Shown here in pieces: positions 33,743 to 43,500 of a stretch of 64,000 bases of DNA. The stretch is from WLMZ01 sp031410915 (GTDB lineage Bacteria > Actinomycetota > Acidimicrobiia > Acidimicrobiales > Ilumatobacteraceae): positions 1 through 64,000 of the forward strand of contig JANNZY010000081.1 of assembly GCA_031410915.1 (NCBI GenBank), in the 5' to 3' direction. The notes beneath the pieces were generated by a model. That model worked only from the letters and a program-made list of their open reading frames with translations. It was not told where the DNA came from and made no database searches. Within the stretch, counting starts at the first letter, position 1, and each line of letters begins with the position of its first letter. The translations under genes were made by a program, and so were the position numbers.

Positions 33743-34687
33743 ATGGTGTCACGGATGATCGAAGTGCGACAAGTCGGTAAGGCGACGCTGCACCTCTCGC
33801 TCACCGAGCCGCTCGAGCTCGGTCGCGACTGTGACGGGCTGCTCCTCGCCGACACGATGTCATCGCGCCGACATGCGGTGCTGACCCCTCGTGAGGACGG
33901 CGTGTTGATCGAGGACCTGCAATCCAGCAACGGCACGTGGGTCAACGGCAGCCGCATCACCGAGCCGACGCTGATCAACCCCGGCGACGACGTGCTCGTC
34001 GGGGCGACCGTGGTCGTCGTGCAGCCGTTCGCGCCCGGGCGGCCGTCGCCGATGCCGCCGATGCCACCACCGCGCCTGGTCGATCTGGCAGCGGCGGACA
34101 CTGGCGGCTCGATCGCTGTGGTCCTCGGTGCGCTGGACAAGGACGACCTCGTCCCGACGGTGCAGCCGTCCCAGGACATGACGATCACAATCATGTTCAG
34201 TGACATCGAGGGATCCACCGACATCGCCAACCGTTTCGGCGACCGGGTGTGGCTCGGACTGTTGAAAGAGCACAACAAGCTCGTTCGGGCCTGCATTCGC
34301 AAGCATCGCGGCACGGAGGTGAAGACCATCGGTGACGGGTTCATGCTCACCTTCTCCAGCTCGCTCGCCGGTCTCGACTGCGCGATCGCGATGCAAGAGG
34401 CGATGGCTCGCCGCTCCGACGAGACGTTCGGTGAATGGCCGATCCGCATCCGCATCGGCCTGCACGCGGGTGAGGTGCTGCACTCCGGTGGCGATGTGTA
34501 CGGCGCGCACGTCAACCTTGCGGCGCGCGTCGCGAGTCATGCTGAGGGCGGGCACATCCTGGTGTCGGGGCTGCTCTACGAGTTGGCTCGCCCGGTCACT
34601 GCGGTGCGCTTCTCTCCGGCCGACGAGGTCGAGCTGAAGGGCTTCGACGGTGTGCACCGCGTGCACGAGGTCTACTGGCACGACTGA
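33743..34687 (+). CDS. FHA domain plus class III adenylate/guanylate cyclase
   Basis: A 314-residue signalling protein. The FHA domain spans residues 1-90 (LELGRDCDGLLLADTMSSRRHAV; LQSSNGTWVNGSRI), which binds phosphothreonine. The class III cyclase domain spans about 140-310. Metal-binding Asp are in FSDIEGSTDIA and KTIGDGFMLTF, the latter also holding the substrate-specifying Lys. GGDVYGAHVNLAARVA holds the transition-state Asn and Arg. All catalytic residues appear intact, so a phospho-regulated soluble cyclase is likely. It is divergent from the UspA-UbiB fusion and shares its promoter region. The linker is Pro-rich. Confidence 0.88.
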   Translation: MVSRMIEVRQVGKATLHLSLTEPLELGRDCDGLLLADTMSSRRHAVLTPREDGVLIEDLQSSNGTWVNGSRITEPTLINPGDDVLVGATVVVVQPFAPGRPSPMPPMPPPRLVDLAAADTGGSIAVVLGALDKDDLVPTVQPSQDMTITIMFSDIEGSTDIANRFGDRVWLGLLKEHNKLVRACIRKHRGTEVKTIGDGFMLTFSSSLAGLDCAIAMQEAMARRSDETFGEWPIRIRIGLHAGEVLHSGGDVYGAHVNLAARVASHAEGGHILVSGLLYELARPVTAVRFSPADEVELKGFDGVHRVHEVYWHD

Positions 34688-34729
34688 CGTCGTCGCTGCC
34701 TCGGCTCGCCGTGTGCTCGGCTCGTGCGG

Positions 34730-35236
34730 TCAGCGGAGGGTGTGCGCCATGAGGATGACCTCGCGGGCGAACGGGTCGAGCTGGCGCTCGGCGATGCGCT
34801 CGGTGATCATGATCGCCTGCGAGCTGTCCTCGACGAGCCCGCTCCAGCGGATGTAGCCGCCCATGATGCCGATGATCTTGTCGCCGACCTCCTCGTTGTG
34901 GACGATCACCTTCGTGCCGGCGTCGAGCAACGTCTTGAGCTCGGTGTAGAACGACTTCAGCCATGGGCCCAAGTCGTCGCCGGTGAACGGCCGATGGCGG
35001 TAGTTGAGGCCCAGCTCTTCGTAGTTGTGCAGGTTGTGTGGTGCGGGGATGATGGAGATCAGGCAGCCGAACCCGTTCTCGCGGATCCAGATGATCTCCT
35101 CCTGGCGACGCACACGGCGATGGTTGTCGCCGTAGCCGCCGGGACGCTCGCACACCGCGAGCTTGTCCTTCAACACCCAGGTGAAGTTGCGCGGTGTGAT
35201 GCCGAGTGCCCACTTGCCACGCAGTCGGGGAGGCAT
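34730..35236 (-). CDS. Dual-specificity-phosphatase-like protein without catalytic Cys
   Basis: A 168-residue protein whose order of elements follows small dual-specificity phosphatases: ITPRNFTWVLKDKLAVCERP, a helix EEIIWIRENGFGCLISI, then LNYRHRPFTGDDLGPWLKSF and LLDAGTKVIVHN. Where the P-loop HCxxGxxRT should be it reads H113-N114-EEVGDKII, so the nucleophilic Cys and the Arg are absent. The rest of the protein is well formed, so it may be a pseudophosphatase that binds phosphate or a partner. It lies 72 bp after tilS on the same strand, in the place where hpt often lies in other actinobacteria. Confidence 0.6.
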   Translation of the reverse strand: MPPRLRGKWALGITPRNFTWVLKDKLAVCERPGGYGDNHRRVRRQEEIIWIRENGFGCLISIIPAPHNLHNYEELGLNYRHRPFTGDDLGPWLKSFYTELKTLLDAGTKVIVHNEEVGDKIIGIMGGYIRWSGLVEDSSQAIMITERIAERQLDPFAREVILMAHTLR

Positions 35237-35308
35237 CAGCGCACCGGTCCGGGGACGGCGTGAGCGAGGGGTGAGAGACGGTGGCGGCCGAACATTGCGT
35301 TGTGGAGG

Positions 35309-36187
35309 CTAGCGGAGCGGAGACCCTTCCAGAGAGAGGTGCTGGCGGTGTCGATTGATTCTTCGACCGTCGTTCGTCTCACACGCAACCGCGTCGCCGC
35401 GGGCCACTGCGAGGACTCGCTCGACGGTCGCCGAGTCCGGCGGGTGCTCGCCCGTCAGCCACCGCCGCACGGCCCGACGGGCGAGCGCGATCGGTGCCGA
35501 TGCGAGCGCGCGGGCGTCGGTCGGGTCGATGGCGGCGGCCATCGCGTCGAGGAGGTCGGCGTCGGCGCGCCACAGCTCGGCCTGACGGGCCAACACGGCG
35601 GCGACATCGCGCTGGGCAACGTCGTCGAACAACGGCAAGAGCTCGGCTCGGACGCGGTTGCGGCGATGCGCCGGCGACGCGTTGCTCGGGTCGTGCACCA
35701 CGTCGAGGCTGAGCGTCCGGCACAACTCGTGCGTCTCGACTCGACGGAGCGCCAGCAGTGGGTGGCGATCCGGACGCATGCCGGCGAGACCACTCATCGA
35801 GCCACCGCGCATCAGGTTCAAGAGCATGGTCTCGGCCTGGTCGTCCATCGTGTGCCCGGTCAGCGCATGCGGCCCGAGCACGGCGTAGCGCGCGGCGCGG
35901 GCACGGGCCTCGAGGTTCGGTCCTGGTGCGACGTCCACGGTGTGGGCGACGAAGGTCGCGCCGAAGCGCTCGGCTGCCTTCTCGACGAGCACGGCGTCGT
36001 GCGCCGATCCGGCCCGGAGACCGTGGTCGACGTGGACCGCGGTCACCACACATCCCGCCGTTGCCGCGAGCGCGAGAAGTGCCATCGAGTCGGGTCCACC
36101 GGACACGGCGCAGACGGCGATGCGCTGGGGCTGCAGCGCCGCGCAGCGGGCCAGCAGGGACTGCACGAGCCCCGCTGGATCAGGCAA
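35309..36187 (-). CDS. tilS: tRNA(Ile)-lysidine synthase
   Basis: A 292-residue PP-loop ATPase. The PP-loop is AVCAVSGGPDSMALLALA. The TilS signature GHTMDDQAETMLLNLMRGGS follows, then SPAHRRNRVRAELLPLF. It converts the wobble cytidine of tRNA(Ile)(CAU) to lysidine, so it is essential in most bacteria. The protein is short because it lacks the C-terminal domains of E. coli TilS, as usual in actinobacteria. A TTG start at 36187, overlapping the end of the zincin gene and with GGAG upstream, gives the normal N-terminal length; GTG at 36166 is the alternative. Confidence 0.88.
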   Translation of the reverse strand: MPDPAGLVQSLLARCAALQPQRIAVCAVSGGPDSMALLALAATAGCVVTAVHVDHGLRAGSAHDAVLVEKAAERFGATFVAHTVDVAPGPNLEARARAARYAVLGPHALTGHTMDDQAETMLLNLMRGGSMSGLAGMRPDRHPLLALRRVETHELCRTLSLDVVHDPSNASPAHRRNRVRAELLPLFDDVAQRDVAAVLARQAELWRADADLLDAMAAAIDPTDARALASAPIALARRAVRRWLTGEHPPDSATVERVLAVARGDAVACETNDGRRINRHRQHLSLEGSPLR

Positions 36188-37250
36188 GCGTGCGCTCCAC
36201 CCCGACGCGGCCGAGCCACAGCTCGGGGGAGCGGATCTCGTCCAGTGTCGGCAGGTTGTCGGGGGTTTCCCAACATGGGTCGACGGCGCGCTCGCCACCG
36301 ACCGCCTCGATCGCGGCCAGGAAGCGTTCGCCTGCCGCGTACTGGTTGAGCTTTCCCTCCAGACCGATCAATCGTTGCAGCAATCGAGCGAGCGGGTTGG
36401 CCCGGCGTCGACGTTCACGCAAGACACGCGAGAAACGTTGCGCCGACGGCAGCATGTCCGCACCGGCACGATCCATCACGACGTCGCCGTGACCTTCGAG
36501 CAGCGACATCAGTCCGGCGATGCGGTGGAACACCTCTTGCTGTTCGGGTGTGGCCACCATCGCCATCAGCCCGCCATCGCGCAGCCGTTGCTTGGCGGCG
36601 TCGCGGTCGCGGCTCGCGTCACGCAGCGCGGCCAGCATCCGTGACGGATCAGGGTCGGCCAGGTCGAGCGTGCGATGCATCAGACCCAGGAAGTGGTCGC
36701 GCATCCAGGGCACGCCGGTGAACTGAGCGCGATGGGTCAACTCGTGCAACGTGACCCACAGTCGGAACTGGTCGCGGTCGAACCCGAACCTGTTCTCGAG
36801 CGCCAACATGTTCGGCCCGACGAGGTAGACGGCACCCTCGGCCTGACCGGCGGAGTCGCCGACGAGCAGATCGTATTGACCGAGCACGCGGCCACTCATC
36901 CAGCCGAGCATCATCCCGACCTCCGCAGCAGCCACCTGGCGAGTCACCACAGACGCAGCCCGCAGCCGATGCTTGCCGGACGAACTGGTCCAGCGATCCA
37001 GCACCGGATCGAGCAAGGTGCGAAAGGCTCCGATGTTCGTGCTGATCCACTCGGCCCGATCGATGACTTGGACCGACGCGGGACCGGCCAGCGACCGCAG
37101 TCCGGTGGTCGCTTCGACGCGGTCCTCGGCGATGCGGGCGATGTCGGCGAAGTCGGCGGAACGGATGCTGCCGGCCGTCGGCACAGGTTGTCGTGCCGCG
37201 ACCCGGATCGCCAGGCGCTCGGCACGGTTCCAATCCACGGGCGCCGGCAT
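36180..37250 (-). CDS. Zincin-like metallopeptidase of the DUF2342 family
   Basis: A 356-residue protein of the actinobacterial DUF2342 family, often labelled coenzyme F420 biosynthesis-associated. The zinc site is LWVTLHELTHRAQFTGVPW (HExxH), followed by a helical region with EGHGDVVMDRAG that supplies a further ligand. Other conserved parts are GQYDLLVGD and VYLVGPNMLALE. A gene of this family lies beside tilS in Mycobacterium too. The substrate is unknown. The ATG at 37250 follows the upstream gene by 11 bp. Its 3' end overlaps the start of tilS by 8 bp. Confidence 0.85.
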   Translation of the reverse strand: MPAPVDWNRAERLAIRVAARQPVPTAGSIRSADFADIARIAEDRVEATTGLRSLAGPASVQVIDRAEWISTNIGAFRTLLDPVLDRWTSSSGKHRLRAASVVTRQVAAAEVGMMLGWMSGRVLGQYDLLVGDSAGQAEGAVYLVGPNMLALENRFGFDRDQFRLWVTLHELTHRAQFTGVPWMRDHFLGLMHRTLDLADPDPSRMLAALRDASRDRDAAKQRLRDGGLMAMVATPEQQEVFHRIAGLMSLLEGHGDVVMDRAGADMLPSAQRFSRVLRERRRRANPLARLLQRLIGLEGKLNQYAAGERFLAAIEAVGGERAVDPCWETPDNLPTLDEIRSPELWLGRVGVERTLA

Positions 37251-37261
37251 CCGCGATGGGC

Positions 37262-37462
37262 TCAGTCTTCGCGCTTCTGCTTGCCGTTGGGATACTTCGC
37301 GGCCGTCACCGACTTGACGTAGCCACCGATCAAGGCCACCGTCGCGGCCCCGCCGCCGAGGACGAGCAGCAACCCGAGCCACCAGTGGAAGATAACTGCG
37401 ATCACGGTGGCGAGTGTAGCGATCGGGCCCGCGTCGAGACCAACGCTCGCAGCAAGTCTCAC
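37262..37462 (-). CDS. Small membrane protein (66 residues or fewer)
   Basis: A GTG at 37462 opens a frame with one or two membrane helices (IATLATVIAVIFHWWLGLLL; then VLGGGAATVALIGGYV) and a basic, charged C-terminal tail (KYPNGKQKRED). A GTG at 37405 would start directly at the hydrophobic part and give 47 residues. It lies 11 bp before the DUF2342 gene. No family is recognised. Confidence 0.55.
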   Translation of the reverse strand: MRLAASVGLDAGPIATLATVIAVIFHWWLGLLLVLGGGAATVALIGGYVKSVTAAKYPNGKQKRED

Positions 37463-37588
37463 CCTCGATCACCCACTGAGACAGCCTCAATCACCCTTGG
37501 CAGATGTAGGTCAATCACCCTGGTTCTTGCGATCGTTCGGGCTCGGTCGTCACGAGCGGGTGTCGAACCAGTCCAAAAGGAGATCACA

Positions 37589-40500
37589 GTGCGTCGTTTT
37601 CATGCACTCATGTCGAGCTCGGCGCATCGTCTTGCCGTCGTACTCATCGCAGTCATCACGTCGGCAGTTGTCGTCATCGCCAGTCCGGTCGGCCCAGCCC
37701 TCGCGGCCGACGGCACCCTGACGCTGAACGCCAGCGGTCCGGCCACGGTGGCCGGCGGCGGCAACGTCAACTACACCATGACGTACTCGTGCTCGGGCCC
37801 GGTGTCCGGCGACACGTGTGCCGGCGCGGTCATCACGGCGCCCCTGCCGACCTACCTCGACATCGACGGGCAGTCGCAGACGGTCACGTACGCACAATCG
37901 ACCGGTTCGCCCGACACGGTCGACAACGGCGTGTACAACCCGGCGACCAACAGCGTCACGTTCACGTTCGGAACCGGTTTCGTGGGCGGTCACACCGGCT
38001 CGGTGTCGCTCATCGTCGGCACCGGCGATCGCGTCACGCCGAACGGCACGGTTCTCGTTCTCCAGCCGACGTTCGTCCTCAACGCGCAGACGGTCACGGC
38101 AACGGCCGTGCGGACGACAGTCGCAACGGCCACCAAGTTGTCCGCGACCAAGGTCACGACGAACGGCAGCACGCAGGCCGGTGTCGGCGCAGAGGTGGAG
38201 TACAAGATCGAGGGCTGCCCGACAGGTCCGGGACCGAACATCGGTATTCTGCCCGCCGACGACATGGTCCTGACCGACGTGTTCCCGGCAGGGACCGTCT
38301 TCGTCAGCTCGATTCCGGCCCCGTCCGTGCAGACGGCGACGCAGGCACAGTTCCGCTTCCCGGGTCGCACCGTCGTCGGCCGCTGCAACTCCGCAATCAT
38401 CACACTTCGGTACCCGGCTCCAGCTTTCTCCGTCAACCAGACGGTGACCAACCGAGTCGATGCCAGCGCTACGCAGCCCGGTAGCGGCGGTGCACCCGCG
38501 ACTGCCGCCAGCGCCAGCCATGATCTGACCCTGCGTGCCGGCGACATCGTGACGTTCAAGCTTGCCTCCGTCTCGCAAGTGCCCGTCGCGCAACGTGTGG
38601 GCACCACATTTGCCGTCGGCGATACCATCGGCTACGGAACCAGCTTCAAGAACTCCGGCTCGGTTCCGATCGACAACGTGCGGGTCGTCGCCACGGTGCC
38701 AACCAAGACCAGAGCCACGGCAGTGTTCAGCGGTCTCACCACGCCGTCGACGACCGTGACCGTCGAGTACTCGACTGACGGCGGCGCGAACTGGGTCGTG
38801 GCGGGTGTCCGTTCGACCACGGCGTCCTCGCGAATCGCCATTCCGGCCGGAACCAGCGTCGACCTCGTGCGCTGGACATATGCCTCGGCACCGGTCAACT
38901 TCTCCACTGATCCGGTGTACCCACGTGGTGCCGGCATCGAGACCGTGGTCATCAATCCGGATCGTGGCGGAGTCAGCTACACCGTGCCTCCGGCGACCGA
39001 CCTCGACACCTGTGCGACGATTCAATGGATCAGTACCGCCTCGCCCTTCGGAGCGACGCAGAGCTCCTGCGTGCACAACACCATCGATGCCACGCCTGTC
39101 CCATTGCTCAATGCCGACGGCACCGGATCCCTCTACCGGCGGGGTGAGACGATTCGACCAACGGTGCAAATTAACAACACCGGCACCTCGTCGACGGCCC
39201 CGCTTGCTCGCCCGATCGTCTCCGCGCTGTTGCCGGCCGGGTTCAGCTTCGCCGGCGCGACCACTTGGGTGCCACTGTCGTCGGGCATCACTTCGGCACC
39301 CGATCTCGTCCAGACCTTTCCCAACTTCGGCGGTTCTGGACGCACCCTCGTCCAATGGAAGTGGTCAACTCCGGTTGCCATCATCCGCGGCGGAAGCTCG
39401 GCGTTGCAATACGGCATCCAGGTCGATCCCACGGCCGCACTCAGGGTTCCGCTGACAGTGGAGTACCGTCTCGGCAACGAGCCGAGTGGCGCCCAGATCA
39501 CCGCCTGCGCGTCGGGTGCATTCCGGCTTGACGCCGACGACCGCGACGGCGATGGGTCGGCGACCGACTCGTCGTGCTCGTTCAACGTCTTCTACTACGT
39601 GGAAGCCTCCAGCGGGCTGGTCGCGACCAAGCTCGTCAGCGGCGAGCCGACTCTCACCGCCTACGCGGGATCCGGAACCACCTACGTCGGTGGCCTCGCC
39701 AGCTACTCGGTTCGCCTGGCCAACAACGGGTCCCAGTCGCTCCTGGCCGGCGCGCAATTCATCGACCTCCTTCCCGGCATCGGCGACACGTACGTCCGCT
39801 CGGCCGGGGTCAGTCGAAACTCGCAGTTCGCCCCGCTCCTGACCGGCCCGATCACCGGACCGGGCTTCACCGTCGATTACTCGCAGACCGCCAACCCGTG
39901 TCGCACCGAGATCGGTGCTCCGGTGGGCGCAGCCTGTACGGCACCGAACTGGGGGCCGTGGACGGCCGCGTTCGACGCCAACCCGGCGCTCGTCAAGTCG
40001 ATTCGCATCACCGTGAACCAGCCGATCGCGAGCGGCGGATCGTTCGAGGCGCGTTGGCAGATGCGTGTCCCGTTCGACTACAGCCTTGTCGGCAAGACGA
40101 CCTACAACTCCTTTGCGTATACGGCCACCACAGCTGCAAACAGCACGTTCACGTCCGAAGCAGCGTCGACACAACTACAGGTCACGCCGGCACCGAGCAC
40201 GTATCGCATCGGCGATTTCGTCTGGCAGGACAACGACATCGACGGCATCCAGGACCCGGCCGAACCGGGTCTCGCCGGCGTGGCCCTCGAGCTGCGCACG
40301 CTCGGAGCCGACGGCCTGCCCAACACGGCCGACGACGCCCTTGCCAGCACGGCGACATCGGATGCCGCCGGTCAGTACGCGTTTACCGGTGTCGCTCCCG
40401 GCACCTACTACGTCCATGTCGCCGCCCCGGCCAACATGTTGTTCTCGCCTCCTGACGTCGGCCCGGACACAACCGACTCAGACCTCATCCCGACCAGCAA

Positions 40501-43500
40501 CGCAACGATCGCCAACTCGGCCGCATTCGCGTTCTGCTCCGGCTCGACACCGTGTGGTGCCGACGCGACCCGCGACGTCGGGTTGTACCCAGTGGCAGCC
40601 CAGCTCGCCATCACCCCGTTCTTGAACGGCAGCCCGGCGCAGACGGCAAAGCCGGGAACCCACGTCCCCGTCAACAACCCGCTGACGTGGTCGTACAACG
40701 TCACGAACGCCGGCAACGTCGCGCTGACCGGAGTCGGTGTCCGGTCGGCACTCGGGAACCCGGCGTGCGTTCTCACCACACTGAACCCCAATCAGTCGAC
40801 GACGTGCACGTTGCCGACGGTCAGTGCGACTGTCGGCGACAACTCCGTCGCGGCGACCATTCACGGCCAGCCACCGACCGGGCCCGAAGCGACAAATGTC
40901 GTCACCACCTACGCCTTCGGTACCACCACCGGCGTCTCCATGACCGTCACCACCAACGGCACTTCGTACACGTCTCCGAACTTCCCGTACATCCCCGTCA
41001 ACGACCCGGTCGAGTGGATCTACTCCATCACCAACTCGGGCAATGCTGACCTGACGGGTGCAACGATCACCGACTCGGTGGGAACGCTCAACTGCCCAGG
41101 ACTCGTGCCGGCTGGTACAACCGTCACCTGCACCCGCACCACAACCGCGGCGCCAGGACGCGTCACTGGCCTGGCGACACTCAACGCGAACTCTCCACTC
41201 GGCCCCTTGTCGGCTCGCGTCGACCTCGACTACTTCGGGTATCAGGGCGGCATCACGGTCGAGAAGCGTCTCGACGGTGACCTCACGACGCAGTCGCCGC
41301 CGACCTACGTGCCCGTGTTGAGCACGTTGAACTGGACCTACGTGGTCACCAACCACAGCAACCTCGCCGTGACCAACCTCGTGATCACCGACAGCCGCGA
41401 GGCGGCTCCCAACTGTGGCACCACGTCGCTCGCTCCCGCCGGTCAACTCGGCGATTCGGTCACCTGTACCAGCACGGGTTCCGCCGCCGCTGGCGAGATC
41501 ATTGGCAGGGCAATCGCAGCGGTTGACAGTCCGTCCGGCGGCCAGCTCACCGACGACGACACGGCCTACTACTTCGGCTTGATCAGCGACCTCGATCTCC
41601 AAGTCATGATCGAAACTGTTTCGGCCCCGGTCCCGACCGGTCCGTTCATCGTCCTGCCCGACACGGCCGACTGGCACTACAGCCTCACCAATCGGGGCAA
41701 CGCCGACGTGAAGGTCGTGGGAATCGCCGACTCCAACGGCGGCACGGTCTGCACTCGTGCGGTCCTCAAGCCCAACGAAGAGATGACCTGTGATCGTTCC
41801 GTGCCGGCGTCACCCGACCAGTTCACCAACAACGTCAGAGCAAATGCCACCGATGTGCGGGGGCAGCCAGTACCCGACACCGCTACCTCGTACTACTTCG
41901 GTGTCGATGGCGGTGTCTCGATCCAGAAGTTGTTGGACGGGAACCCGACGACCTCCCCCGGTCCATTCAAGGCGGCTTCCACGGCGATCACGTGGACGTA
42001 CGAGATCACGAACACTGGCAACGTCGACATCACCGTGGGAGCCGGCAGCGTCACCGACGACGTGGAGACGACGCTTGTGTGCCCGCCGAACAGGGTGACG
42101 CTGGCGGCCAACCAATCGACGACCTGCACACTCAACTCGACAGCGACCGCAGGACGGTACGCCGGCACGGCATCGGTGTCCGCCACTCGCCCCAACAGTT
42201 TGCCACCTGTCACCGCCGAGGACACCGGCTACTACACGGGCGCCACCACGGCACTGTCCGTAGCCACCACCATCAACAACGACCCCACCGGGGGTCTCGG
42301 GGCACCCGGCGTCTACGTGCCCGTCGGCCAGCCCGTCACATGGAGCTATGAGGTCGTCAACACCGGGAGCGAGGATCTGGTCAACGTCCGGGTGTCGGAC
42401 ACGCTTCACCCGTCGCTGTCGGGGTGCCCGCCGTTCACGCTCGCCGCAAACGGTGGAAGTCACATCTGCACGGTGACGGAGCCTGCGGTGAAAGATGGTC
42501 AAACGAGCACGGTCAACGTGACCGCGACGACGGTGCTCTCGACGTCGGTCAACGCCTCGCAGAACTCCTACTACTTCGGCTCTGCCCCGGCCCTGACGGT
42601 CGAGACCAAGGTGCTCAACGACGATGCGGACAACCCGGCGACGGCACCGACAACGCCCACCGGCCAGCCCGTCACGTGGCAGTACGTCGTCTCCAACGTC
42701 GGCAACGTCCAGCTCGACGGCGTGAGCATTGCCGATGACGGGCAAGGCACCATCACCTGCCCAAGCACGCCGCTCGTTGTCGGTCAGACCGTCACGTGCG
42801 AGCGCACCGACGCCGCCGCTCTGCCCGACCTGCACACCAACACGGCATCGGCCTCGGCCACCGGGCCGAACGGGTCGGTCTCCAGCCCGCCAGACTCAGC
42901 GAGCTACTTCGGGGTCTCATCCCAGCTGACCGTCGACGTCACGACCAACGGCATCGCTGCCTCCGCTGCACCAGGACCCTTCCTGGCGATCGACGATCCG
43001 GTCACGTGGACCTATCTCGTCACGAACCGCGGCAACACGGACCTGATCGACGTCACGCTCGCCGACGACGTCGTCGGGGTCATCACCAACTGCCCGTCAA
43101 CCACCCTGGCGGCTGGTGCGTCGATGTCGTGCTCGGCCGACGGCCTGGTCAAGGGCGGCCAGTACACCAACACCGCCACGGCAACGGCGATGACGGTGTT
43201 GAACACCACCATCTCCGGCAACGGCACGTCGTTCTACTTCGGCACGGTGCCGAGCCTGCGGCTCGTGGTCCGTGTGAACGGGGCCGCGGGTGATACTCCC
43301 AGCGGTCCGTTCGTGGCGTCGGGCAGTCCCGTGTCGTTCGCCTTCGACGTCACCAACATCGGCGATGGCCCGCTGGCGAACATCTTGGTTGTCCAAGATC
43401 CCGCCACTGGCCCGATCACGTGCCCCCGTACCACGCTCGCGGTCAACCAGACGATGACGTGTACCGCAGAGACAACTGCGGCACCTGGCCAGTTCTCGTC

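Noticed and set aside
37550..39355. A 600-codon minus-strand frame under the giant surface protein gene
   Set aside because: It is antisense to a gene with a clear signal peptide and start, and its sequence is Arg/Gly/Asp-rich and motif-free.
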